A model generated the notes under the pieces. The model ran no database searches. It had not been told where the DNA came from and worked only from the letters and a program-made list of their open reading frames with translations. Below, one piece after another: positions 1 to 7,431 of a DNA stretch of 37,659 nucleotides. The stretch lies in contig JAISEE010000015.1 of the NCBI GenBank assembly GCA_031264325.1, positions 1-37,659 on the forward strand, written 5' to 3'. How positions within the stretch are numbered: position 1 is the first letter of the stretch; the number at the start of each line of letters is the position of its first letter. A program made the translations under genes and the position numbers. The DNA is from Endomicrobium sp. GTDB lineage: Bacteria; Elusimicrobiota; Endomicrobiia; Endomicrobiales; Endomicrobiaceae.

Positions 1-2
1 TG

Positions 3-986
3 CTTCTCACTGAAACAATAAATGAAATATCGAAGGCTTTGATAAAAAAAGAACAGATAATTATATTTTTAAATAGAAAAGGATATTCTCCAATAATTAT
101 TTGCGAACAATGTAAAAGTATATATAAATGTTTAAATTGTTCTATTTCTATGGTTTTTCATAAAAATCCTGATGTATTGAAATGTCATTATTGTGGTGTA
201 ATAAAAAAATTTCCAGTAACATGTCATAAATGTAATTGCAAAAAAGTAGTAGTTTTTGGTATTGGTATTCAAAGAGTTGAACAGGAACTTAAAAGTATTT
301 TTAAATTTGCAAAAATTCTTAGACTTGATGGAGATGTCGTATATAAAAAAAATGAATATGAAAAAATATATAATAAAATAAAAAATTGTGAATATGATAT
401 ATTACTTGGGACTCAAATGATAACAACTGGATTTGATTTTAAAGATGTTAATTTAGTATGTGTTATAGATGCTGATATGTCTCTTAATTATCCTGATTTT
501 AGATCTGTTGAAAGAACATTTCAACTTATAACACAAGTTGCTGGACGAAGTGGCAGAGGTAATTCTAGAGGTACTGTAATTATTCAAACTAATAATCCAA
601 ATCATTATGCTATAAAGTGTGTTGTTAACAATGATTTTTTATCTTTTTATAATACTGAGATTAAATTTAGAGAAAAATTGTTTTATCCACCATATTGTGA
701 TATTGCAAAAATTTTGATAAAGAATAGGAATATAAAAAAAATAAACATTGAATCTGAAAAACTTTTTTGTTTATTTAATAATATTATAAAAGAATATAAA
801 TTAAATTTAAAACTTTCAGGTCCTATCTCTGCGTATGTTTTTAAATTAAATAATCTATATAGAAAAAACATAATTGTTAAAGGGAAAAAAGAAGATATAT
901 TAACAATGTTTGAATATTTTAATAATTTAAAAAAAATATCAAGTAGTTTAATAAATATAGAAATTATGCCATTGTGTTTACTGTAG
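3..986 (+). CDS. priA: PriA-like primosomal helicase, second copy, 5' part outside the window
   Basis: The frame is open from the left edge, so this is the C-terminal 327 residues of a longer gene; the first possible internal start, TTG at 39, is not the true start because upstream residues (LLTETINEISK) align with the full PriA at 32974-34962 (LLLPETIDSISK). It contains the eight-cysteine zinc region (CEQC, CLNC, CHYC, CHKC), the second helicase domain with DILLGTQMIT, and QVAGRSGRG. It is clearly homologous end to end to the other PriA, ending in IEIMPLCLL versus VEIMPSDLL. In the conserved TKGxDF motif the lysine is a threonine here (TTGFDF). Codon use is more AT-biased and Lys/Asn/Ile-rich than in the other copy, which suggests relaxed selection. 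PriA reloads the replicative helicase at stalled forks. Whether the upstream half is intact cannot be seen. Confidence 0.85.
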   Translation, partial: LLTETINEISKALIKKEQIIIFLNRKGYSPIIICEQCKSIYKCLNCSISMVFHKNPDVLKCHYCGVIKKFPVTCHKCNCKKVVVFGIGIQRVEQELKSIFKFAKILRLDGDVVYKKNEYEKIYNKIKNCEYDILLGTQMITTGFDFKDVNLVCVIDADMSLNYPDFRSVERTFQLITQVAGRSGRGNSRGTVIIQTNNPNHYAIKCVVNNDFLSFYNTEIKFREKLFYPPYCDIAKILIKNRNIKKINIESEKLFCLFNNIIKEYKLNLKLSGPISAYVFKLNNLYRKNIIVKGKKEDILTMFEYFNNLKKISSSLINIEIMPLCLL

Positions 987-1054
987 AATTGTATAATAAT
1001 ATATAAAATTAATATATTAATAAAAAATATACATTAAAATATTTTTATAAATTC

Positions 1055-1081
1055 TTGACAAGATATTTTTAGTGTTATAAT
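1055..1081 (+). promoter_or_regulatory. Promoter of tRNA-Ile
   Basis: A perfect -35 TTGACA (1055-1060) and a perfect extended -10 TGTTATAAT (TATAAT at 1076-1081) are separated by 15 bases. The short spacer is compensated by the TGn element. Transcription would start near 1088, about 43 bases before the tRNA. Confidence 0.75.
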
Positions 1082-1130
1082 ATAAAAAATAGGTACATAT
1101 TTTTTATATTTTATATTGAAAAAACGTTTT

Positions 1131-1205
1131 GGGCCTGTAGCTCAGTTTGGTTAGAGCACTCGACTCATAATCGAATGGTCGTAGGTTCAAGTCCTACCAG
1201 GCCCA
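1131..1205 (+). tRNA. tRNA-Ile (anticodon CAT, lysidine type)
   Basis: A complete cloverleaf: acceptor stem GGGCCTG/CAGGCCC, D stem GCTC/GAGC, anticodon loop CTCATAA, T stem GTAGG/CCTAC, discriminator A. The anticodon arm sequence GACTCATAATCG matches the minor isoleucine tRNA whose C34 is changed to lysidine by TilS to read AUA, rather than a methionine tRNA. The first anticodon-stem pair (C27, A43) is mismatched. CCA is not encoded. AUA is frequent in the genes of this AT-rich genome, so this tRNA should be in heavy use. tilS is not in the window. Confidence 0.93.
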
Positions 1206-1483
1206 TTAATACTGTAAACTAATCTTTATTAATATCCAAATAGCAGTTAAATATTTTGAAACATAAGCTTGTTGTTTTTTGCTTTATTCTGACAAAATAA
1301 ACTAGCGAGTAAAAAAATGGAAAAATAATTTAACAATTATTTTCAGCTTTTGTTTTCTCTTGTCAATATATGTTTTAGGATATGTTTCTAGAAAATTTCA
1401 TATTTTTTATTTATCAAACAAACTCAAGAGCTGAAGGGCGAGTTTTTTCTTTTTTAAATTTGTTATAATCTTTGTGTTACAAA
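1206..1483 (+). other. Gene-free spacer with a weak terminator candidate
   Basis: No reading frame of note. The only signals are a weak stem AAACTC (1420-1425)/GAGTTT (1440-1445) followed by a T-rich run to 1457, which could end the tRNA-Ile transcript, and the promoter-like element at 1461-1469. Confidence 0.4.
1461..1469 (+). promoter_or_regulatory. Extended -10 element for the zinc-ribbon/rnpB unit
   Basis: TGTTATAAT (TATAAT at 1464-1469) has the same extended -10 form seen in front of other units here. No good -35 is visible in the T-rich sequence upstream. Transcription from about 1476 would give a leader of roughly 155 bases that includes the tRNA relic at 1485-1558. Confidence 0.5.
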
Positions 1484-1484
1484 T

Positions 1485-1558
1485 AGTTATAGTTCAATAA
1501 GAGATCACTCGACTCATAATCGAATGGTCGTAGGTTGTTCAAAATCCTTACTATTCAT
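1485..1558 (+). pseudogene. Decayed copy of tRNA-Ile(CAT)
   Basis: Bases 1506-1536 are identical to 1157-1187 of the functional tRNA-Ile, 31 bases covering the anticodon arm, variable loop and first T-stem strand. Flanks still align roughly: TATAGTTCAATAAGAG against TGTAGCTCAGTTTGGTTAGAG on the 5' side, and an expanded T loop followed by CCTTAC against CCTAC on the 3' side. The acceptor stem no longer pairs, so it should not be charged. It is either a duplicated tRNA in decay or a tRNA-like leader element. Confidence 0.8.
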
Positions 1559-1630
1559 GCTAAAAATTGTTTATTTCTTACATTCCAGTTTATATTTGCA
1601 AATTTTGGCGAAAATCATGGAGGGGGGTAA

Positions 1631-2347
1631 ATGGATTTAAAGCAAGATTTGGCGTTGTTATTTGAGCTACAAGGCTATGATATAAAAGTTAGCGATATTA
1701 ACAAGCAAATAAGTTTTGCGTCTAGTTTAATCGAACAAAAGAATATAACTTTAGAAGATAAAAAAACTAAATTAAACGAAGAAAAGAAAAAATATATGGA
1801 TTTAGTATTATTGAAAAAAGAAAAAGAATTTTTGCTTGCTGATAGTGAAAAAACCATAGCAAAATATTTTATGGATCTTAATACAATTAAGTCTAATGAT
1901 GCTTATAAAGCTTTACTTTTAAAAATAGAGAAAGTAAAAATTGATAAAAATATTATTGAAGATGAACTTTTGACGTTTATGGAAAAAGTAGATGAAGTAT
2001 CTGCAAAGATTAAATCTGCTGAAAGTGAATTTAAAAAGTTTGAAGAAAATATAAGGAAAGAAATAATAGATATAAAAAATAGTACAAATAAGTTTAAGGG
2101 AGAGTCTATTGCGTTGGAAAATAAAAGAGAAGAACTCAAGTTGAGAGTCAACAAATTTGTTTTGTCTCATTATGAGAGATTAAAAGGAGGACGTGGCGGT
2201 CGCGGGATAGCTATTGTTAACGGTGAAAGTTGCGACTGTTGCGGTATGACTTTGAGAATTCAGCTTGTCATCCAAGTTCTTAAATGTCAAGAACTTGTGT
2301 TTTGTGATAATTGTTCTAGAATATTATTTAAGAGTAACGCTTTATAA
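1631..2347 (+). CDS. C4-type zinc ribbon, coiled-coil protein (DUF164 family)
   Basis: The 238-residue protein starts at an ATG preceded by a very strong ribosome site (GGAGGGGG, 1619-1626). Residues about 10-175 are a long charged coiled coil rich in Lys and Glu. The C-terminus has four cysteines in two pairs, CDCCG and CDNC, forming the zinc ribbon of the DUF164 (CT398-like) family. The biochemical role of this family is not settled; nucleic-acid binding is usually proposed. The gene runs directly into RNase P RNA, with its stop codon inside the P1 stem, so the two are probably co-transcribed. Family assignment is firm, function is not. Confidence 0.85.
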   Translation: MDLKQDLALLFELQGYDIKVSDINKQISFASSLIEQKNITLEDKKTKLNEEKKKYMDLVLLKKEKEFLLADSEKTIAKYFMDLNTIKSNDAYKALLLKIEKVKIDKNIIEDELLTFMEKVDEVSAKIKSAESEFKKFEENIRKEIIDIKNSTNKFKGESIALENKREELKLRVNKFVLSHYERLKGGRGGRGIAIVNGESCDCCGMTLRIQLVIQVLKCQELVFCDNCSRILFKSNAL

Positions 2348-2715
2348 AGACGGATGCGCAACCGCTTTGCAGTCTTCTAGACACACATGCAAAGAGGAAA
2401 GTCCGAACTTTAACCTTTTAAGTATGTATATCCTCCTCTTAATTAAGGTAAACGATAGCAGGTAATTCCTGTCGCTCGTGAGGGTAGAGGTGCGAACAGA
2501 GACGCTTTTCTTAGAAATTAAGATAAGTATCCTTGCAAAAGGATAAGTTTTTACGGAAACGTGAAAGGTGAAACGGCAAAATCTTTATCGGAAAGCAAAG
2601 CTGAAGTATAGCTGCTTGACTGTTAAAAGCGATTTTAACAGCAGAGAAATGGTTGCGCTTTCAAAAGAAAGAGTTTTGAAAGACAGAATTCGGTGTATAA
2701 TTCGTCTTTATAAAG
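2340..2715 (+). ncRNA. rnpB: RNase P RNA (bacterial type A-like)
   Basis: This is the catalytic RNA that removes tRNA 5' leaders. The hallmark GAGGAAAGTCCG lies near 2394, GTGCGAACAGAGACGC near 2491, GCTGCTTGACTG near 2611 and GACAGAATTCGG near 2682. P1 is a 13-bp perfect helix (2340-2352 with 2703-2715) and P2 is GCGCAACC (2356-2363) with GGTTGCGC (2651-2658). Ends were set at the P1 limits; the mature ends may be a few bases shorter. P1 includes the last codon and stop of the upstream gene. No clear terminator follows, only AGATTTTTTT at 2721-2730. Confidence 0.93.
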
Positions 2716-2982
2716 CGTGGAGATTTTTTTAAAGGATTAAGAATGTCAATATATTTTGGATTTATATTATCTATAATAAAATTTTATAAGTGTAATATTG
2801 GGTGATCTTAAACGTGAGCCTTAATGTTGTCCCATTTCGATATGTTTAAACTTTACTGCAGACGGGTTTTAGATTTTTTTCTTGTAGGTTTTATTTGCTA
2901 AATTTTTAAAAAACGTTTCAAAGTTTTAATAATAATAGTTGTAAATTATGTTAATTTCAATATAGATTAGGATGCAGAATAA
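2716..2982 (+). other. Spacer before the dcw cluster, possible leader or small RNA
   Basis: No mraZ, the usual gene in front of rsmH, can be recognised. The spacer holds TATAAT at 2772-2777 without a convincing -35, a locally less AT-rich segment (about 2800-2866), and a weak stem AAACT (2848-2852)/GGTTT (2865-2869) followed by seven Ts. TTGTAA (2939-2944) with TATAGA (2961-2966) is a second weak promoter candidate, but it would start the message almost on the ribosome site. Confidence 0.35.
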
Positions 2983-3861
2983 ATGTATCATACTTCTGTA
3001 ATGCCATTAGAAGTATCGCAGTATCTTGTTAATAATATGAAAGGCTTATATGTTGATTGTACTTTTGGTGCTGGTGGGCATACTTTTTATTTATTGAACA
3101 AATTTGAAAAAATTAAAATAATTGCACTTGATTGGGATGAAGCCGCTTCAAATAGATTTTTTGAACTAAGAGAGGGTTTTAATGGTAAGATTGTGTTTGC
3201 AAGAGATAATTTTAGAAATATTAAAAGTGTTTTAGCTGGAATGAAAGTAAACAAAATTGATGGTATTTTGGCTGATATAGGTGTTTCTTCAAAACAGTTT
3301 GGTGATTTAAAGAGAGGCTTTTCTTTTAATTCTAACGTTCTTGATATGAGAATGGATAAGAGAAATACTTTAACAGCAAAGGAAATTATAAACTCTTATT
3401 CCAGTGATGATTTAGCTGATATTTTTTATAAATACGGAGAAGAGCGTAAGTCTAGACAAATTGCAGACGCTATTATTTTGCGTAGAAGGAGGGGAATAAT
3501 AAGTACTGCTTTGGAGTTGAGAGATATAGTATGTTCTGTTAAAAGATGTGATGGAAGAATAAATCCAGCTACAAAAGTTTTTCAAGCGTTGAGAATTTTT
3601 GTAAATGATGAGCTTGGTAATTTAGAAGCATTATTATCGGATGTTCCAAAATTGTTAAATCAATATGGTAGAATAGTTTTAATTAGCTTTCACTCTTTGG
3701 AAGACAGAATTATAAAACAAGATTTTAAAAAAAATGTTTCAGACGGAATATATAAACTACTCACAAAAAAAGTGATTACAGTTTCTAAGGAAGAGGTTTA
3801 TTCAAACCCAAGAAGCAGAAGTGCTAAAATAAGAGTAGCTGAGAAAGTAAGCAATGCGTAA
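2983..3861 (+). CDS. rsmH: 16S rRNA (cytosine-1402 N4)-methyltransferase
   Basis: The 292-residue protein (formerly MraW) is of normal family length. It uses S-adenosylmethionine to methylate C1402 in the P site of 16S rRNA. The SAM-binding signature FGAGGHTFYLL lies near residues 25-35, followed by ILADIGVSSKQF, the DMRMD motif, NPATKVFQALRIFVNDEL and ISFHSLEDRIIK near the C-terminus. The sequence around the start (YHTSVMPLEV) matches the family N-terminus. It opens the division and wall cluster and overlaps ftsL by 8 bases, so the two are translationally coupled. Confidence 0.96.
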   Translation: MYHTSVMPLEVSQYLVNNMKGLYVDCTFGAGGHTFYLLNKFEKIKIIALDWDEAASNRFFELREGFNGKIVFARDNFRNIKSVLAGMKVNKIDGILADIGVSSKQFGDLKRGFSFNSNVLDMRMDKRNTLTAKEIINSYSSDDLADIFYKYGEERKSRQIADAIILRRRRGIISTALELRDIVCSVKRCDGRINPATKVFQALRIFVNDELGNLEALLSDVPKLLNQYGRIVLISFHSLEDRIIKQDFKKNVSDGIYKLLTKKVITVSKEEVYSNPRSRSAKIRVAEKVSNA

Positions 3862-4105
3862 ACAACTTTACTTTGGGGTGTCATTAATTATTACGGTTTT
3901 TGTTTATCTTTGGCAACAAAATATGTCAATGAGATTGGCTTATAAAGTGAGTTTTTTGCAATCTGACTATGACAAATTAAACTCTGAGAACGATATTTTA
4001 AGATTAAAAATAAATTCAAATCTTGCTTTAGAAAAAATGGACGAAATTGCCAAAAAAAATAATCTTTTGCGACCTGATGAAAAACATATAATTTATATTG
4101 ATTAG
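3854..4105 (+). CDS. ftsL: FtsL-like cell division protein
   Basis: An 83-residue bitopic membrane protein: a short positively charged N-terminus, one membrane helix (about residues 6-18), then a predicted coiled coil with repeated leucines and Asn/Lys/Glu. This is the layout of FtsL, which pairs with a DivIC/FtsB partner and activates FtsWI at the septum. Sequence conservation in this family is low, so the call rests on size, topology and position between rsmH and the transpeptidase gene. It overlaps rsmH, and its stop lies 10 bases before the chosen ftsI start. Confidence 0.8.
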   Translation: MRKQLYFGVSLIITVFVYLWQQNMSMRLAYKVSFLQSDYDKLNSENDILRLKINSNLALEKMDEIAKKNNLLRPDEKHIIYID

Positions 4106-4115
4106 GCTCCTTAAA

Positions 4116-5804
4116 ATGAGGAATAAAAAAAATAGAATTAATAGAAAGACTATTCTAGCATTTGTGATGCTGTTGGTCTTTTTTCTTTTATTTGCAAAGC
4201 TTATCTATTTGCAGGTATTTCTTCATGAAAAAATAAATCGCACTGTTGGAAAAATGGTTAACCATGAGGCTGTTGAAGTTCCCAAACGAGGAGATATCCT
4301 TGACGCAAAAGGAAATATATTAGCGACAAGCATAAAAAGTTATACTTGTTTCATTGATGCAAAAATGATTGAAGATTTTGAAGCATTAAAAAAAGTGTTA
4401 TATGAAAATGGGATAAAAATAAAAGAAAAAAAAATATACGATTTTAAAAACATGTCTTATATTCCTATAGCTTTTAATGTCGATTCTTTTATTGTTGAAA
4501 AAATAAAAAAAACAAAACTTAAAGGCGTTGGTTTTGAAGCAAAATATATTAGACGGTACCCGCAAGGTCGGCTTTTAGCACATATACTTGGTATAACTGG
4601 TTGCGATGGTAGTGGTCTTGAAGGTATTGAGAAAATATGCAATACAAGTCTTTCAGGTGAAATTATAAAAACTAAAATAATTAGAGATGGTCGTGGGCAA
4701 ATAATCCGTAATCAATTTCTCAATACTCAAGAAATTCATGGTTGTAATGTGGAGCTTACTATAGATAGAAATATACAGTTTATAGTTGAACAAGAACTTA
4801 GGAAAGCCTTTGAAATATATAAAGCTACAAAAGCTATATGTATAGTTCAGGATCCAAAAACCGGAAAAATTCTCGCTATGGTTTCTATTCCAGATTTTGA
4901 CTGTTCAGATAAAATTAAAAATATAAAGAGTTTAAGAAATTCCGCAATCAGCGATTTATACGAACCTGGATCAACGTTTAAAATAATAACAATGGCGGCT
5001 GCCTTAGAAGAAGGAAAAGTAAAACTATCAGATTTACTTTATTTGGAAAGTGGTAAGTTTAGAATAGCTGGGCATACAATAAATGACGATCATAAAATAA
5101 AGGGTAGTGTCACATTATGTAGAGCTTTTGAAATGTCGTCTAATATAGGAATGGTAAAAATAGCTCAAAGATTAGGCACTGATCTTTTTTATGATTATAT
5201 AAGAAAATTCGGATTCTATTCATTGACTGGCATAGATTTGCCTGGAGAAGCTAAGGGTCTTTTGATGGATGTAAAGAGATGGAATGTCTTAACTCTTCCA
5301 AATATTTCGTTTGGTCAAGGTATAGGCGTTTCTGCTCTTCAAATAATAAATGCTTTTTCGTCATTGGCAAACGATGGAGTTTTATTAAGACCTTTTGTAG
5401 TACAAAAAATAATAAAATATAATTCTGAAAAGGAAATTTTCGAAAAGAAAGAAATAAGAAGAGTTGTTTCAAAAGGGACAGCTTGTATTATGAAAAAAAT
5501 GTTAAAGAATGCTGTTGACTTGGGCACTGGAAAAAGTGCGAAAATACATGGATATACGGTTGGAGGAAAAACTGGTACTGCGCAAAAGATTGACCATTCA
5601 ACTAAAACTTATTCAACTAAGTATTATACTGCTTCGTTTTGTGGAATGGTTCCGGCTATGAATCCTAGGTTTGTAGCTTTAGTAATTATAGATGAACCTA
5701 AAGGAAGCAGTTATTACGCTTCGTCGGTAGCATCGCCTGTTTTTGCAAAGATTTCTAAAAGAATTGTCGAATATTTATGTATTGAAAAAGATGATATAAA
5801 GTAA
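4116..5804 (+). CDS. ftsI: Septal peptidoglycan transpeptidase (class B penicillin-binding protein)
   Basis: About 562 residues from the ATG at 4116; an in-frame TTG at 4098 would add six residues and overlap ftsL. There is no strong ribosome site for either. The layout is an N-terminal membrane helix (about residues 15-35), a pedestal domain beginning at PKRGDILDAKGN, and a transpeptidase domain with the acyl-serine motif STFK (about 286), SSN (about 341) and KTG (about 485). It forms the cross-links of septal wall together with the glycan polymerase FtsW, encoded in the same cluster. A PASTA tail is absent, so it is the FtsI rather than the SpoVD/PBP2x form. Confidence 0.93.
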   Translation: MRNKKNRINRKTILAFVMLLVFFLLFAKLIYLQVFLHEKINRTVGKMVNHEAVEVPKRGDILDAKGNILATSIKSYTCFIDAKMIEDFEALKKVLYENGIKIKEKKIYDFKNMSYIPIAFNVDSFIVEKIKKTKLKGVGFEAKYIRRYPQGRLLAHILGITGCDGSGLEGIEKICNTSLSGEIIKTKIIRDGRGQIIRNQFLNTQEIHGCNVELTIDRNIQFIVEQELRKAFEIYKATKAICIVQDPKTGKILAMVSIPDFDCSDKIKNIKSLRNSAISDLYEPGSTFKIITMAAALEEGKVKLSDLLYLESGKFRIAGHTINDDHKIKGSVTLCRAFEMSSNIGMVKIAQRLGTDLFYDYIRKFGFYSLTGIDLPGEAKGLLMDVKRWNVLTLPNISFGQGIGVSALQIINAFSSLANDGVLLRPFVVQKIIKYNSEKEIFEKKEIRRVVSKGTACIMKKMLKNAVDLGTGKSAKIHGYTVGGKTGTAQKIDHSTKTYSTKYYTASFCGMVPAMNPRFVALVIIDEPKGSSYYASSVASPVFAKISKRIVEYLCIEKDDIK

Positions 5805-5898
5805 AAATTAAGTTTATTTGATTTAAAAGGTATATATAAATAAAATGCTATACTTTTCTAATAATATTTGTTTGTAAAGTAAAAATTAAGGAATAATA

Positions 5899-7431
5899 AT
5901 GCGGCTTAAAGATATACTGTCTGATAATATGAAAGTTTTTGTTTCCGACAATTTAGATGTTGAAATTTTAGGAATATCTTATGATTCAAGAACAGTTCAG
6001 AATGGATATATTTTTTTTGCTTTGACTGGACACAATACTAACGGTGGTAAATATATTAACGAAGCGATAAAAAAAGGAGCTTCTGTAATCGTAAGTCATT
6101 TAAAAGTTGAAACAGGCAAGGTTCCTCTGATTATTGCTGAAGACATTTTTAGATTTATGTCTATTTTTTCGGCTAAATTTTATAATTATCCGGACAAGGA
6201 ATTAAATATTATAGGTGTAACTGGCACAAATGGTAAAACTACGGTTACTTATATGATAGACAGTATATTTGCACATGTCGGTATTGATTGTGGCGTGATG
6301 GGTACGATTAGCTACAGATATAAAGATAAAGTTATAGAAGCTTCAAATACAACCCCTCAAGCTCCAGATATTTACAGGATTATGCGAGAAATGCTTAATG
6401 ACGGAATTAAACATATTGCTATGGAAGTTTCTTCTCACGCGTTAAGTTTAGGAAGAGTTTGCGACATAGATTTTGACATAGTTGTTTTTACGAATTTAAG
6501 TCAAGATCATTTGGATTTTCATAAAACTATGGATAGTTATTTTGAAACTAAGTCTGTTTTATTATATTCGTTAGGAACAGGAGAAAAGAAAAATGTAAAA
6601 TTCGCAATAATAAATATTGACGACAAATATGGCAAAAAATTTGTTGGCATGGATCTAAATGCTGAAAAGAAATTTTATTCTATATCAGATAAAATAGAAG
6701 CAGATTTTAAAGCCCAAAATATTAATCTTTCAAGCTCTGGCAGCAAGTTTGATTTATTATATGCCAGTAAGACTGCCAAGGTAAATATAAAACATTTTGG
6801 GCTTCATAATGTTTATAATGGTCTGGCTGCTTTAGCTGCCACTATTTGTAGCGGTATTGAGTTTCATAAAGCTATAGAGGGGCTAAATAGTGCTAGACAA
6901 GTTATAGGTAGACTTGAGCGTGTTGACACAGGGCATTTAGGGTTCGAGGTTTTTATAGATTACGCTCATACGGAAGATGCTTTGAAGAATGTCATTCAGG
7001 CGATAAAGAAAATTAAACATAAAAGAATTATTACTGTTTTTGGTTGTGGTGGTGACAGAGATAGAACAAAAAGACCTTTAATGGGGAAAGTTGCTGTTGA
7101 GATGAGTGATTTTGTTTTTGTAACATCAGATAACCCAAGGACTGAGGATCCAAATTTCATAGTTTTGGATATAGAGTCAGGTATAAAAAGAGTTTATAAG
7201 ACTAACTATAAAGTTGTAGTTGAGAGAGAGGAAGCTATAAAAGAAGCTATCATAATGGCAGATAAAGGTGATATTGTTTTGTTGGCTGGCAAAGGTCATG
7301 AAACGTATCAGAGAATTGGTTTAGATAAAATTCACTTTAGCGATATTGAAGTTGCTATAAAATATATAGCATTAAAAAATCAGAAGGAAAGTATTTTAAG
7401 TGAGGCTGAGCAAGGGGAGTTTAGCTTTTAA
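5899..7431 (+). CDS. murE: UDP-MurNAc-tripeptide synthetase, meso-diaminopimelate adding
   Basis: A 510-residue cytoplasmic ATP-dependent ligase adding the third residue of the peptidoglycan stem. The Mur-ligase P-loop VTGTNGKTT is near residue 108, with NTTPQAP, MEVSSHAL and FTNLSQDHLDFH following. The DNPR motif near residue 411 is the signature for meso-diaminopimelate rather than lysine, so the wall is expected to be of the Gram-negative A1-gamma type. ATG at 5899 follows AAGGAATAAT. A 94-base gap separates it from ftsI, the largest break within the cluster; it holds AT-rich sequence but no convincing promoter. Its stop overlaps the murF start by one base. Confidence 0.97.
   Translation: MRLKDILSDNMKVFVSDNLDVEILGISYDSRTVQNGYIFFALTGHNTNGGKYINEAIKKGASVIVSHLKVETGKVPLIIAEDIFRFMSIFSAKFYNYPDKELNIIGVTGTNGKTTVTYMIDSIFAHVGIDCGVMGTISYRYKDKVIEASNTTPQAPDIYRIMREMLNDGIKHIAMEVSSHALSLGRVCDIDFDIVVFTNLSQDHLDFHKTMDSYFETKSVLLYSLGTGEKKNVKFAIINIDDKYGKKFVGMDLNAEKKFYSISDKIEADFKAQNINLSSSGSKFDLLYASKTAKVNIKHFGLHNVYNGLAALAATICSGIEFHKAIEGLNSARQVIGRLERVDTGHLGFEVFIDYAHTEDALKNVIQAIKKIKHKRIITVFGCGGDRDRTKRPLMGKVAVEMSDFVFVTSDNPRTEDPNFIVLDIESGIKRVYKTNYKVVVEREEAIKEAIIMADKGDIVLLAGKGHETYQRIGLDKIHFSDIEVAIKYIALKNQKESILSEAEQGEFSF

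Noticed and set aside
1157-1536. 31-base direct repeat as attachment sites of an integrated element
   Set aside because: The 349-base interval holds no integrase or cargo, and the second copy aligns beyond the repeat to both ends of the tRNA, so duplication and decay explain it better.
2265-2465. 66-codon frame across the end of the zinc-ribbon gene
   Set aside because: It is a shadow frame that runs into RNase P RNA.
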